Origin: Brevibacterium sp. 'Marine'
Lineage (GTDB): Bacteria; Actinomycetota; Actinomycetes; Actinomycetales; Brevibacteriaceae
DNA: 64,000 nt
Direction of reading: 5' to 3'
Assembly (NCBI RefSeq): GCF_012844365.1
Contig: NZ_CP051626.1
Location: forward strand, 3,224,001 to 3,288,000
Shown piece after piece: positions 1 to 9,066 of the stretch. The translations under genes and the position numbers were made by a program. The number at the start of each line of letters is the position of its first letter. Within the stretch, counting starts at the first letter, position 1. The notes beneath the pieces are model-generated. The model saw nothing but the letters and a program-made list of their open reading frames with translations, searched no databases and was not told where the DNA came from.

Positions 1-279
1 ACGGATGAGTTCGACCTTCGCCGTAAACTGGGGAAAGCCGAGAGAGCCTACCTCAAGCAGTTCACATCGGGGCGCAAGTATCGCACGAAGTTGGGTACGC
101 TCACAAAGAAGGTTGATTCCCTCTCATCTGAAGTGAAGTCACTGTCATCAGAAGTGGAGTCACTCACTCAGCGGAACGCAGAACTTCAAGCAGAGATCAA
201 TCGACGCTTCTCGACTCGGCTCGCGGGTTACGTACGGCGAGTAGCGCGTCGGTTGCTCCAGCGCCGCACCGGCCGCTGA
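1..279 (+). CDS. C-terminal end of an unidentified protein with a coiled-coil-like tail (partial)
   Basis: The frame is open from the first base of the window to the TGA at 277-279, so this is the last 92 residues of a gene that begins upstream. The visible part is rich in Lys, Arg, Ser and Glu. It contains a heptad-like repeat in which V-x-S-L-S-S-E is nearly duplicated (about residues 37-50), consistent with a short coiled coil, and ends in a strongly basic stretch (RRVARRLLQRR). A TTG at 91 could start a 62-residue ORF, but the continuous upstream frame makes a longer protein more likely. The product is not recognisable; proximity to the wall-polymer region is the only hint of role. Confidence 0.6.
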   Translation, partial: TDEFDLRRKLGKAERAYLKQFTSGRKYRTKLGTLTKKVDSLSSEVKSLSSEVESLTQRNAELQAEINRRFSTRLAGYVRRVARRLLQRRTGR

Positions 280-297
280 ACGGACCCGACACGCACC

Positions 298-317
298 CGG
301 CTCGGTTATCTGAGCCG
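298..317 (+). terminator. Possible weak terminator hairpin
   Basis: A 6-bp perfect stem (CGGCTC/GAGCCG) with an 8-nt loop lies about 20 nt after the stop of the partial gene. No T-run follows, so termination here is only a possibility. I see nothing else in 318-437 before the convergent ATPase gene ends. Confidence 0.3.
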
Positions 318-437
318 AATGCGGCACACCGGTGGTCCGGCGCAGTTGCGGGAGGGGCTGTCCTAATCCAATCAGGAACTATCCAACTGAGACTGTGTCG
401 CGAAACCGAAAGGCCGCCCGCCCGGACAGGCTGCCCC

Positions 438-2198
438 TCAGAACTTCGGCACGTCGGCGATCAGCGCCCGTGTGTACTCGTGCGATGGATCCTCGAGCAC
501 CTGCGCGGTCGGCCCGTAGTCGACGATCTTGCCCTTGTTGAGCACCGCGAGGTTATCGGCGACGTGCCGGGAAAGCGCGATGTTGTGTGTGACGAAGAGC
601 ATCGCCAGCTGTCGCTCCTCCCGCAGGGTCCGCAGCAGGGCGACGATCGAGGCCTGCACGCTGACGTCAAGGGCCGAGGTGATCTCATCACAGACCATCA
701 CCGACGGCGCGTTGACGAGCGCTCGGGCGATCGCGGCCCTCTGCCGCTCACCGCCGGAGAGGTCACCGGGACGCCGGTGATAGAACGACCGTCCCAGCCG
801 CACAGAATCGAGGGCTTCCTCGACGGTGGCCTTCCGACTCGCGGCCGTACCCTGGCCGCTCATCTCCAAGGGCACAGTCAGTGACTGACCGATCGATCGC
901 CGCGGATTGAGGGAGGAGAACGGCGACTGGAACACGTACTGGATGCCGACGCGCTGCTCGTTCGTGCGTTTGCGCGTCGACCGTGCCAGCTCTGTGCCGC
1001 GCAGTCGAACAGACCCCTTGTAGTCGTCGTTGAGCCCGGCCACGCACTGCGACAGGGTCGTCTTACCCGATCCAGATTCGCCGAGCAGCATCGTGCACTC
1101 CCCCGGTTCCAGGACCATATTGATCCCGTCGAGGATCTGCGCCTTTCCGTAGGCCAGCGCCACATCCCTGACCTCGAGCAGAGGCTCAGCACCGTCCCCC
1201 GCCGAGGCGGTCGCCCCGTCGGCGTCGGTCCGATCCCGATCCGTCTCAACCGGCTTCTCCCCGGCCGACACGAGGACGTGCGTCTTCTCGTCGGACTCGG
1301 TGACGGCCTTCGCTTCGGCGGCGCCGTCGCCGATGGTCTTGCGGCCGGCGAGGTCGGGCACCGCAGCCATGAGCATCTGCGTGTACTCATGCTGCGGACG
1401 TTCGAGCACTGCCGACACCGGGCCCTCTTCGACGAGGTTGCCGCGCAGCATCACGGCGACCCGGTCGGAGATGTCCTTGATCACCGCGAGGTCGTGGGTG
1501 ATGTAGAGACCGGCGACGTTGTTCGCCACCGTCATCTGCCGGATCGTGTCGAGCACGACCGACTGGGTGGACACGTCCAGACCTGTCGTCGGTTCGTCGA
1601 GGATGAGCACGTCGGGGTACATGGCGAAGGCCATGGCGATGCCGATGCGCTGCTGTTGACCGCCCGAGAGCTGATGGGGCCACCGTCGCTGATAGGCCCG
1701 ATCCCCGGGCAGGCCGACGTCGACGAGCACCTCGGCGACGCGATCGGCTCGCTCACGGTCGGAGGCTCCGAAGCCGTGGATGTCGAGGACTTCCCGGATC
1801 TGCTCACCCACGCGCATGGCGGGGTTGAGCGAGAGCGCCGGATCCTGCGGGATGTACGCGATTCGGGATCCGCGCAGGTCTCGCAGGGCCACCTCGTCGA
1901 GGTCGCCGACCTCAAGATGGGAGGCATCACCGCGCGGCCAGATGCTCACGGACCCGGATCCGAACTTCAGACCTTCTCGGAAGTGTCCCATGCAGGCCAG
2001 GCCGGCCGTGGTCTTACCGGAACCGGATTCGCCGACGAGTCCGAGGATCTCACCGCGGGACAGGGCGAAGTCGACTCCGTGGAGGATTTCGTCCCCGGCG
2101 TTCGTCAGGACGCGCAGGTCGGACACACGCAGGACGATCTTCTCGTTCGGTTCGTTCGCATCATCGTGGCGAACGGTCTCTGTCTTCGGGCTCATCAT
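438..2198 (-). CDS. Peptide/nickel-type ABC transporter, fused double ATP-binding protein (DppD-DppF type)
   Basis: The 586-residue protein carries two complete ABC ATPase domains and would power both permeases of the importer. Domain 1 has Walker A GESGSGKTT (about residues 57-65), signature LSGGQQQR and Walker B LILDEP. Domain 2 (about residues 340-586) has a second GESGSGKTT, signature LSGGERQR and Walker B VMVCDE, the last typical of DppF-like subunits. A roughly 45-residue acidic, Ala/Thr-rich linker joins them. DppD and DppF are usually separate; this fused form is common in Actinobacteria. The start ATG overlaps the upstream permease stop as ATGA, so it is translationally coupled and is the last gene of the operon. 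Confidence 0.93.
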   Translation of the reverse strand: MMSPKTETVRHDDANEPNEKIVLRVSDLRVLTNAGDEILHGVDFALSRGEILGLVGESGSGKTTAGLACMGHFREGLKFGSGSVSIWPRGDASHLEVGDLDEVALRDLRGSRIAYIPQDPALSLNPAMRVGEQIREVLDIHGFGASDRERADRVAEVLVDVGLPGDRAYQRRWPHQLSGGQQQRIGIAMAFAMYPDVLILDEPTTGLDVSTQSVVLDTIRQMTVANNVAGLYITHDLAVIKDISDRVAVMLRGNLVEEGPVSAVLERPQHEYTQMLMAAVPDLAGRKTIGDGAAEAKAVTESDEKTHVLVSAGEKPVETDRDRTDADGATASAGDGAEPLLEVRDVALAYGKAQILDGINMVLEPGECTMLLGESGSGKTTLSQCVAGLNDDYKGSVRLRGTELARSTRKRTNEQRVGIQYVFQSPFSSLNPRRSIGQSLTVPLEMSGQGTAASRKATVEEALDSVRLGRSFYHRRPGDLSGGERQRAAIARALVNAPSVMVCDEITSALDVSVQASIVALLRTLREERQLAMLFVTHNIALSRHVADNLAVLNKGKIVDYGPTAQVLEDPSHEYTRALIADVPKF

Positions 2199-3112
2199 GC
2201 CTCCACGGATGTTGATGCAGTGGCTCGGGCGAAGGAGTCCGCGAGCAGGTTGGTGCCGATGGTCAGCAGTGCGATCGCGATGACCGGCAGCAGCACACCC
2301 CAGGGTTGGATGGACAGGGCGATGCGGTTCTCGTTGATCATCAGACCCCAGTCAGCCGCGGGCGGCTGCAGGCCGAGTCCGAGGAAGGACAGCGAGGCGA
2401 TGTAGCCGATGGAGTAGGTCAGGCGCAGGCCTGCCTCCACGCTCAGCGGTCCGGTGATGTTGGGCAGCAGCTCACGGATGAGCACCTTCCACCGGGGCAT
2501 CGCGTACATCTCCGCTGCCTTGATGTAGTCCTCGGTGATCACCCCCAGGGTCGCGGACCTCGCGACGCGGGCGATGCGTGGTGCGTGGGTGAGACCGATG
2601 ACGGTCACGAGCACCCATCCCTGCGGTCCGAGCACGGTGATCGCCAGGAGGGCGAATACGAGCTGCGGGATGGCGAGGATGACGTCATTGAGCCGCATGA
2701 TCACGGCGTCGAAGGTTCCTCCGACGTAGGCGGCGAGCATGCCGATGATCGCGCCGACGACCATGCCGAGCGCCGTGGCGAGCACACCGTAGACGATGAG
2801 TGTCACACCGCCGGCGAGGAACCGGGAGAGAACATCTCGGCCGAGGTTGTCCGAGCCGAACAGACCGTAGGGGCTGAACGGCTTCGTGACGAATTCGGTG
2901 GCGGTGTTGCCGGTCGCCCAGGGCAGCAGCAGCGGACCGCACAGGGCGAGAGCGACGACGACCACGGTGATGATCAGACCGATCTTCCCCTGTTTCTGCG
3001 CGAGCACCCGCTTGTAGAAGGGAACATAGGTGGTCTGGGATTCCTTGGGCACCTCGGCGGCATCGGTGGCCGCGGACTTGAGGTCATCAAGACTGTTGGC
3101 GTCGGTGCTCAT
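2195..3112 (-). CDS. ABC transporter permease (DppC/OppC type)
   Basis: A 305-residue integral membrane subunit of the binding-protein-dependent importer. The N-terminal about 35 residues are cytoplasmic and polar; then comes one membrane segment, an FGSDNLGRDVLSR motif typical of DppC-type permeases, and further hydrophobic segments. The inner-membrane EAA-like loop (EMYAMPRWKVLIRELLPN) should contact the ATPase. The ATG overlaps the stop of the upstream permease gene (ATGA) and its own stop overlaps the ATPase start, so the genes are a tightly coupled operon. The transported substrate (di/oligopeptide, nickel or other) cannot be told from sequence. Confidence 0.92.
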   Translation of the reverse strand: MSTDANSLDDLKSAATDAAEVPKESQTTYVPFYKRVLAQKQGKIGLIITVVVVALALCGPLLLPWATGNTATEFVTKPFSPYGLFGSDNLGRDVLSRFLAGGVTLIVYGVLATALGMVVGAIIGMLAAYVGGTFDAVIMRLNDVILAIPQLVFALLAITVLGPQGWVLVTVIGLTHAPRIARVARSATLGVITEDYIKAAEMYAMPRWKVLIRELLPNITGPLSVEAGLRLTYSIGYIASLSFLGLGLQPPAADWGLMINENRIALSIQPWGVLLPVIAIALLTIGTNLLADSFARATASTSVEA

Positions 3113-4062
3113 GCTGCGCTCCTGAGTTTCGGGTTGGTGAGGATGCCGACGACATCGGCCGCCAGATTCACCACGACGTAGACGGCGGCGACGAGCATGG
3201 AGATCGCCTGGACGACCTGCACGTCACGGTAGGTCACCGCATCGATGAGTGCTTGGCCGAGTCCCGGATAACGGAAGAGGAACTCGACGACGACCACACC
3301 GCCGGCCAGCCAGGCCAGCTGGATAGCGACGACCTGAGCGACCGGTCCAAGAGCGTGCGGCACGGCGTGGCGTATGATCACGCGTTTCTCCGGGACGCCT
3401 TTGAGTCGCGCCATTTCGACGAAGCCGGAGTCGAGGACTTCGATCATCGTCGCTCGCATCATCCGCACGATGTAGGGGGTGACGACGAGGATGAGCGTCA
3501 GGGTCGGCAGAATGAGCTGCTGAGGTCGGTTCCACACGGGTTCGCCCGGCGGTGCCAGGGTCACGGCCGGCAGGATCTGGAACACCGAGGTGGCGAAGAT
3601 CGCGATGAGTCCGATGCCGATGACGAACTCGGGCATGGCCGCAAGCACCAGGCTGATGCCGGTCATCGCCTGGTCGCGCCGCTTCCCGCGATGCAGGGCC
3701 TGAAAGACACCGAGTCCGATGCCCAACGGCACGGAAATGACCGCGGCCAGTCCCATGAGGACGAAGGACGCCCAAACACGATCACCGAGGAGTGCGGCCA
3801 CGGAGCCGCCACTCGCCGAGGAGGTGCCGAAGTCACCGACGAAGAGGCCTCCCAGCCAGGTGAGGTACCGCTGCCAGGCGGGTTGGTCGAGTCCCAGCTG
3901 TTCGTTGAGTGCCGCAATGCGCTCCGGCGTGGCCTGCTGGCCGAGGATCGCGCGTGCCGCGTCACCGGGCAGCAGCAGGGTGGCGCCGAATACGAGCAGA
4001 GACACGGCGATGAGGATGAAGGCGGAGAAGAGCAGCCGCTTTCCGATCACTTTTCCGAACAT
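3109..4062 (-). CDS. ABC transporter permease (DppB/OppB type)
   Basis: Membrane permease that should pair with the DppC-type subunit. The N-terminus has a membrane helix followed by the LLPGDAARAILGQQATPE region characteristic of DppB, and an EAA loop (MARLKGVPEKRVIIRHAVPHAL) near residue 220. I chose the ATG at 4062 (317 residues): it follows the stop of the binding-protein gene by one base and is preceded by a purine-rich GGAGAGG. An in-frame TTG at 4077 would add five residues but overlaps the upstream gene and lacks its own ribosome site. Confidence 0.92.
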   Translation of the reverse strand: MFGKVIGKRLLFSAFILIAVSLLVFGATLLLPGDAARAILGQQATPERIAALNEQLGLDQPAWQRYLTWLGGLFVGDFGTSSASGGSVAALLGDRVWASFVLMGLAAVISVPLGIGLGVFQALHRGKRRDQAMTGISLVLAAMPEFVIGIGLIAIFATSVFQILPAVTLAPPGEPVWNRPQQLILPTLTLILVVTPYIVRMMRATMIEVLDSGFVEMARLKGVPEKRVIIRHAVPHALGPVAQVVAIQLAWLAGGVVVVEFLFRYPGLGQALIDAVTYRDVQVVQAISMLVAAVYVVVNLAADVVGILTNPKLRSAA

Positions 4063-4063
4063 G

Positions 4064-5611
4064 TCACACCTCTCCAATCCACACGCGGTCGAATCTCCAC
4101 CCGCTCAGAGGTCGCCCTGTGGAGTTCGGGACGAGCCCGCCCACGTATTTCTGGAAGGCATCGACTTGGTTGGCGAAGCCCCAGACGATGTAGCCGCCGT
4201 CGTCGTAGAGCATCTTCTGCAGTTCGTGTTCTCGGTCGCGTCGGTCATTCGCCTCCGGGATGGCCCGGACCTCGTCGAAGACCTTGTTGAATGTCGGATC
4301 GTCCCAGTGGGTTTCGTTGAATGGTGACTCCTCGAGCGAACAGGCGATGACCTGCGGCAGGAAGTCACGGGTGTACCAGAAGTCCTGGGCGAAGTCCCAT
4401 TTGAGGTATTCGTCGCCGAAGAACGTCGTCGCGTCCACCCTGCGGATCTTCACCGTGATTCCGGCGTCGGCGGCCTGCTGGGCGAAGACCTGCGCGGATT
4501 CGACGGCACCGGACTGGATGGGGGCGGTGACGAGTTCGACCTCGAGCCCGTCGGGATAGCCCGCCTCGGCGAGGAGCTTCTTGGCCTTCGGAATGTCGCG
4601 TTTGCGTTGCGGGAAGTCCGGGTAGTTCTCGCTCAACGGTCCGAACATGTCGTTGCCCAGGGTGCCGTAGCCGGAGAGCACCTGTTCGATCATCTGTTCG
4701 CGGTCGACGACGAGCCGGAAGGCCTGTCGGACCTTGACGTCGTCGAAGGGCTTCTTGTCCACGCGCATCGTGAAGGGCAGCCACATGCCTGTCTTCGAGT
4801 TGAGGATGGACATGCGCTCATCGGCGGCGATGACTTCGACGAGGGCGAGTGGGATGCCGGCGATCGCGTCCACCTGGGTGGACAAGAGGGCGTTGATGAG
4901 GGCGTCGTCGTCGTTGAAGTTGAGCACCTCCACCTCGTCGAGGTACATCTTGTCGAAGTCGAAATAGTGCTCGTTGGGCACGAGCACCGTCGACTGGGCG
5001 GCGGTGAAGGATTTGAGTTTGAACGGTCCCGAGCACACCGGATTCTCCGGGTCGTAGCCGACGGGGACGATGGCGGCGGTGTATTCGGCGACGGCGTCCT
5101 TGAACAGGCCATTGGGTTCGCTGAGTCGGAACTCGACGGTGCGCTCATCCTTGGCGACGACTTTCTCCAGCATGGAGAAGTTCGCGGCCGCAGTCTTCGG
5201 ATCGTCGGGGTCGTTGATCCGCTCGAAGGTGAAAACGACGTCTTCGGAGGTGATCGGCTTGCCATCGGAGAACTTGATACCCTCCTTCAGCGTGCACGTC
5301 CACACGGTGGAGTCGGAGTTGGCCTTGATCGATTCGGCCAGCAACGGCACGACCTGGGAGTCGTCATCCCAGCCGTACAGGGCGTTGTAGAGGTTGACGG
5401 CACGGCAGACATCGCCGTTGTTGACGGGGATGTGGGCGTCGACGGTGTCCGCGGAGTTGCCGCCGGTGACACCGACGCGCAGGGTCCCGCCCTTGACGGG
5501 CTTGCCGGCGTCGGCGGCACCGACTTCCGCGCCGCCGCAGGCGCTCAAGCCCGCCACTCCGGCCACGGCAAGGCCTGCCCCCAGCGCTTGTCTTCGGTTC
5601 GGTGTTCTCAT
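4064..5611 (-). CDS. ABC transporter substrate-binding lipoprotein, family 5 (peptide/nickel type)
   Basis: A 515-residue extracellular solute receptor. The N-terminus reads as a lipoprotein signal with a twin-arginine-like NRRQALG start, a hydrophobic core and a lipobox LSAC with the lipidated Cys at residue 25. The mature part has family-5 hallmarks, including GGTLRVGV near the N-terminus, a segment matching LKEGIKFSDGKPITSEDVVF, and FGPLSENYP. It lies 11 nt after the regulator stop and 1 nt before the DppB-type permease, so regulator, receptor, permeases and ATPase probably form one transcript. The ligand is unknown. Confidence 0.93.
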   Translation of the reverse strand: MRTPNRRQALGAGLAVAGVAGLSACGGAEVGAADAGKPVKGGTLRVGVTGGNSADTVDAHIPVNNGDVCRAVNLYNALYGWDDDSQVVPLLAESIKANSDSTVWTCTLKEGIKFSDGKPITSEDVVFTFERINDPDDPKTAAANFSMLEKVVAKDERTVEFRLSEPNGLFKDAVAEYTAAIVPVGYDPENPVCSGPFKLKSFTAAQSTVLVPNEHYFDFDKMYLDEVEVLNFNDDDALINALLSTQVDAIAGIPLALVEVIAADERMSILNSKTGMWLPFTMRVDKKPFDDVKVRQAFRLVVDREQMIEQVLSGYGTLGNDMFGPLSENYPDFPQRKRDIPKAKKLLAEAGYPDGLEVELVTAPIQSGAVESAQVFAQQAADAGITVKIRRVDATTFFGDEYLKWDFAQDFWYTRDFLPQVIACSLEESPFNETHWDDPTFNKVFDEVRAIPEANDRRDREHELQKMLYDDGGYIVWGFANQVDAFQKYVGGLVPNSTGRPLSGWRFDRVWIGEV

Positions 5612-5622
5612 GTGCCTTCTTC

Positions 5623-6636
5623 CTAGGACGTCGGTACGGGTCCGCCGGCTGCGGCAACTCGTTCTGACTTCGGGGTTCGGGTGTCGGTGAGGATGTGCGC
5701 GGCCAAGTAGTTCTCGAGCATGGTCAGCGCTTCGTCATCGGTCAGAGGCATGTGTTCGGTCGTGCGTGCGACGCCGAGTCCGTCGATGAAGATCGCCAGT
5801 GCCTTGACCATGAGAGCGCTGTCGCCGGTGCGGATCGCGCCCGATCGCTGTCCGGCGTCAATGACCGCCGTGATCATGTCGAGCCATTCGCCGTAGACGG
5901 CGGTGAGATTCGCCCGTGCTCCTTCGTCGGTGGAGGCTCGGGCCCAGCATTGGAGCCAGATCGACCAGACGCGGCGGATCTTCGAGTCGACGCCGGCGTG
6001 GAGCCGTGCGAAGTGGCGGAGGACAGAAATGGGGTCGGATGCATCGTTGAGGTGCCGGGTCTCGGCGATGATGTCGAGCGAGTACCGCAGTGCCGCCTGC
6101 AGCAGTTGGTCTTTCGTCCGGAAGTGGTAGTTCACCGCCGAGGCGGTCACCCCGGCCGCGTCCGCGACGTCTTCGGTGCGGACTCTGTCGATGCCGAGGT
6201 CGGCATAGAGCTCCCATGCGGCGACGATGATCGTCACGCGGTTTCGGGTGCCCTTCGACATCCATTCCTTCGTCGGCGCCGGACCGGCGCCCGCTCCCCC
6301 GGCAGCCTGTGCGTCAGCGCGCGTCCCGTCATCGACTACGTCCGGTACTTCACGGTGCTGGGCGGGTGCGTCGGTGACCATCACCCGCCGAGGCGCCCCC
6401 GCCCTGCGACCGGTCGTGAGCCAGTCGGTGGTGACACCGGTGAGTTCGGAGATGCCTGAGATCTCCTCGACCCGGAACTTGCGGGTCCCGGCCAGGGATT
6501 TCGAGAGTTTGGACGCGTCGAGCCCGATCCGTCGGGCGACTTCGCTGTGATTGATTCCCGCGTCTTTGATGGCGTTGCGGACACGGAGCACCAGGGATTT
6601 CTGTGTGCTGTCCGCACCTTCGCTTGTCGTGACCAC
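5623..6636 (-). CDS. Dual DNA-binding regulator: XRE-type HTH fused to a TetR/AcrR-type repressor
   Basis: Probable autoregulator of the peptide ABC operon, first gene of the same transcript. From the GTG at 6636 (337 residues) the protein has an XRE/Cro-like HTH at about residues 14-76 (SEVARRIGLDASKLSKSL), an Ala/Gly/Pro-rich linker (about 77-128), then a TetR HTH (about 130-180, VADAAGVTASAVNYHF) and a helical ligand-binding half. The start is inferred from a promoter whose -10 ends 6 nt before this GTG, implying a leaderless mRNA; the frame is also open back to an ATG at 6738, whose extra 34 residues do not look like a domain. Two independent HTH domains in one chain are unusual for TetR proteins. 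Confidence 0.85.
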   Translation of the reverse strand: MVTTSEGADSTQKSLVLRVRNAIKDAGINHSEVARRIGLDASKLSKSLAGTRKFRVEEISGISELTGVTTDWLTTGRRAGAPRRVMVTDAPAQHREVPDVVDDGTRADAQAAGGAGAGPAPTKEWMSKGTRNRVTIIVAAWELYADLGIDRVRTEDVADAAGVTASAVNYHFRTKDQLLQAALRYSLDIIAETRHLNDASDPISVLRHFARLHAGVDSKIRRVWSIWLQCWARASTDEGARANLTAVYGEWLDMITAVIDAGQRSGAIRTGDSALMVKALAIFIDGLGVARTTEHMPLTDDEALTMLENYLAAHILTDTRTPKSERVAAAGGPVPTS

Positions 6637-6642
6637 CTGTAC

Positions 6643-6671
6643 AGTCTGCACACAAGTTGCGATTTTGGCAA
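6643..6671 (-). promoter_or_regulatory. Probable promoter of the regulator-ABC operon, leaderless geometry
   Basis: On the minus strand TTGCCA (6666-6671), a 17-nt spacer and CAGACT (6643-6648) precede the GTG at 6636 by 6 nt. The -35 matches the consensus at five of six bases; the -10 is weaker (C instead of T at its first base). No ribosome-binding site precedes the GTG. Confidence 0.5.
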
Positions 6672-6837
6672 GACTTACTGGGGTTTCGGGTAGTAGTGGG
6701 CACTCGAGAGTTCCTAAGGTCTGCGACTTTCCTCGCATTACGGCCGATGCTCGTCGTGCCTCCCGAATGAGTCTCCACTTCAGACGTAGCCTATACGGGC
6801 AGCCAGCAAACCCCTCAGCAGTTCCCCGGAGCCGTAC

Positions 6838-8688
6838 TTGAACACCGAACCACAGACCACAACTTCTTCCGCCGAAGAGTTCCCGATCGACGTAAGTGTT
6901 GTGATTCCTGTCTACAACTGCGCACGGTACCTCGAGGAGACCATCGGCTCTGTCCGCAGTCAGGACATCAGCCCCGGGAGCTATGAGATCATCGCCGTAG
7001 ACGACGGTTCCACCGACGACTCGCTGCAGATTTTGGAACGCCTAGCCGCCGGCTCCTCCGATATGCGGGTGTTCTCAATCCCGAACAGTGGCTCAGCGGC
7101 GGCCCCACGCAACCGCGGACTGGACGAAATGCGCGGACGCTACGTCTTCTTCCTCGATGCCGATGACAAGTTGGAACCCGACACACTAAGGCGGGTTGTC
7201 ACAGTCGCCGACGAGACCGGTTCGGGCGTAGTCCTTTGCAAGATGGGAGAGTTCGGTGCCGGGAAGAGAGCTGGCAACGTACCTTCGACCGCATTCGGCG
7301 CAACCAAATTGGCAGTCGATTTCGTCGAGTCTCGAGCGGTATCCACGCTCGGCGCGCTGAAGCTCTTTCGCACTTCGATCGTCAAAGAGCACGGCATACG
7401 ATTTCCGCTCGGGTTTGTCATCGGCGAGGACCAGGCCTTCACTATGCGAGCCTATCTCCATAGTCCTCATGTCTCGATCCTTGCTGACAAGGTCTACTAT
7501 TGGGCTCGCGGTCGAGGGGATGGCACGAATGTCACCAGCACGGGCCAACCTCCGCGCAAGCACCTGATGAGAGTCCTGACACTTGTCAGAACAATTGTGG
7601 AAAACACTGAGCCAGGTGAGCTCCGCGACAGATTGCTCCGGCGTCCGATTATCGGAGCAGCCGGGGTCGAGTCTGTGTTCGGAAAGAAGATGCTTCCTGC
7701 TCACGACCGAGCTGAACGTGAAGTCATGGTGAATGAGTTCCGCGAAGTCGTCGCACCCCATTGGAAGTCAAGCATTCGCGACCACGGCGTGCTCGAGTCC
7801 CAGATCCTGGCAGACCTTGCCGTTCGCGGCGACGTCGACGAGATTGAAACCGTCAGTCGTCTCGTGGCGGACAAAAAGCCGGTGCCTATCCGCCTCGATG
7901 AGGAACACGGGCAGTTGGTCTATGAGCCCCGCCAAGGTGCCGACGTGGGCGACCTGCGTATCAGGCTCGACCAATCACTCGAGTCGCTAACCACTACGGC
8001 AGACGCGCTCACTATTCGGGGAGAGTTCGGAGTGGCTGGCTTAGACAGAGCTCCTGACAGTGCCCAATTCATCTTTCGCCACCGTAAGCTCGGAACAAAG
8101 GTCACGTCCAAGATCGGTATCTCTCGGACATATAACCGGAGTTTCGGAACCCGTGTGAGATTTTCGACCGATGTACCAGTTTCGATATTGGCCGATTCGG
8201 GCATCTGGGAACTATTCATCAAAGCGAAGTGGTCATCAACGGTGGTACGTGAGCGTTTCGGAATATCCAGAGCAGCCGGATTGGATATTGCTCCGCGTCT
8301 TATCGGCGACCCCGTCGGGGGCATCGTGTTCTTCGATCAGTCTGACGGACTTTCCGTCGACGTCGGGCCGACCGAGAAGCATCTCGAACCCGTCAAGAGA
8401 CATGAACTGCACGTCGTTGATCAATTCGAAGTAGGTCGTTCTAGGATCTTCGTGATCAGCGGACCAGTTTCGACCATGAAAGTTGCGTCCTATCAAGCGG
8501 ACGACAAAACCAAGTCAAAATCTGCCAGACTCGTCGTCCACTCAACTGACCAAGCGTCGGTCATTTTGCCACGTTCAGCCGCAAGGCGGCCGCAATGCAC
8601 GATCGAACTGACTGACGCAGAAGGAAACTCGGTCGACATAGTGGCGACAGGCGTCAGAGCCCATAAAAAGCGCGGATATCAGAAATAG
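6838..8688 (+). CDS. Family 2 glycosyltransferase with a long C-terminal extension (wall-polymer glycosylation)
   Basis: The N-terminal about 330 residues are a GT2 fold: SVVIPVYNCARYLEETI at the start of the Rossmann core, VDDGSTDD, and the metal-binding FFLDADD. The remaining about 280 residues hold beta-rich segments without a catalytic motif. The 616-residue length and the GT2-plus-beta-domain plan resemble teichoic-acid glycosyltransferases of the TarS type, so it may add a sugar to a wall polymer; this is inference. The start is a TTG preceded by GGAG with six nt spacing; no upstream ATG or GTG fits. Composition is clearly less GC-rich than the ABC operon to its left. Confidence 0.85.
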   Translation: MNTEPQTTTSSAEEFPIDVSVVIPVYNCARYLEETIGSVRSQDISPGSYEIIAVDDGSTDDSLQILERLAAGSSDMRVFSIPNSGSAAAPRNRGLDEMRGRYVFFLDADDKLEPDTLRRVVTVADETGSGVVLCKMGEFGAGKRAGNVPSTAFGATKLAVDFVESRAVSTLGALKLFRTSIVKEHGIRFPLGFVIGEDQAFTMRAYLHSPHVSILADKVYYWARGRGDGTNVTSTGQPPRKHLMRVLTLVRTIVENTEPGELRDRLLRRPIIGAAGVESVFGKKMLPAHDRAEREVMVNEFREVVAPHWKSSIRDHGVLESQILADLAVRGDVDEIETVSRLVADKKPVPIRLDEEHGQLVYEPRQGADVGDLRIRLDQSLESLTTTADALTIRGEFGVAGLDRAPDSAQFIFRHRKLGTKVTSKIGISRTYNRSFGTRVRFSTDVPVSILADSGIWELFIKAKWSSTVVRERFGISRAAGLDIAPRLIGDPVGGIVFFDQSDGLSVDVGPTEKHLEPVKRHELHVVDQFEVGRSRIFVISGPVSTMKVASYQADDKTKSKSARLVVHSTDQASVILPRSAARRPQCTIELTDAEGNSVDIVATGVRAHKKRGYQK

Positions 8689-9066
8689 CTCGTTACTGCT
8701 CTTGAACCTAAGTAGAATAATGAGAATGCTTCCGCGGAAGCAACTTCGCTGGAGCGGCGAATTGCCCCCAGACGCAAGGTCCTCGCATGGAATCAAACGT
8801 GAAGGCGACCGAGACCCGGGCAATTGCAGCAGAGAATCCGACGAATAAGTTGCACAAGGTGCTCCGAATCCGCCCGTCCGCGAAGATCTCAAATGTACGG
8901 TACGGCAGCTGAGTTCAGATTCAGAATTTCAGATACAGACAACCGAATCTACAGTGTGAAACCACGTCTGGCTGCTCACCAAGGCGAATCACGTGATCGC
9001 TCACGACCGCCCTGGAGCCGACTGAGTCCAGCCACTGCGAATAAAGCGATTCAACAGTTTTCACAC
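8689..9066. other. Intergenic stretch between convergent genes, AT-richer than average
   Basis: About 380 bp between the GT2 gene and the minus-strand pyruvyl transferase pair. It contains a 16-bp perfect palindrome (listed separately) and a 41-codon ORF at 8787-8912 (starting MESNVKATETR) that has only a poor ribosome site and no recognisable relative. I see no tRNA or convincing gene here; it could be a scar of rearrangement in a low-GC segment. Confidence 0.5.
8727..8742. repeat. 16-bp perfect palindrome, candidate terminator core or protein-binding site
   Basis: TGCTTCCGCGGAAGCA reads the same on both strands, 39 nt after the GT2 stop. With no unpaired loop and no T-run it is a poor intrinsic terminator, though a 6-bp stem with a 4-nt loop could still form. 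It may be a binding site. Confidence 0.4.

Noticed and set aside
4607..5626. Plus-strand ORF opposite the substrate-binding lipoprotein
   Set aside because: Antisense to a gene with signal peptide and lipobox; translation is Val/Asp/Gly repeats without domain.
8787..8912. 41-codon ORF in the gap after the GT2 gene
   Set aside because: Poor ribosome site and no recognisable relative; kept only as a note.
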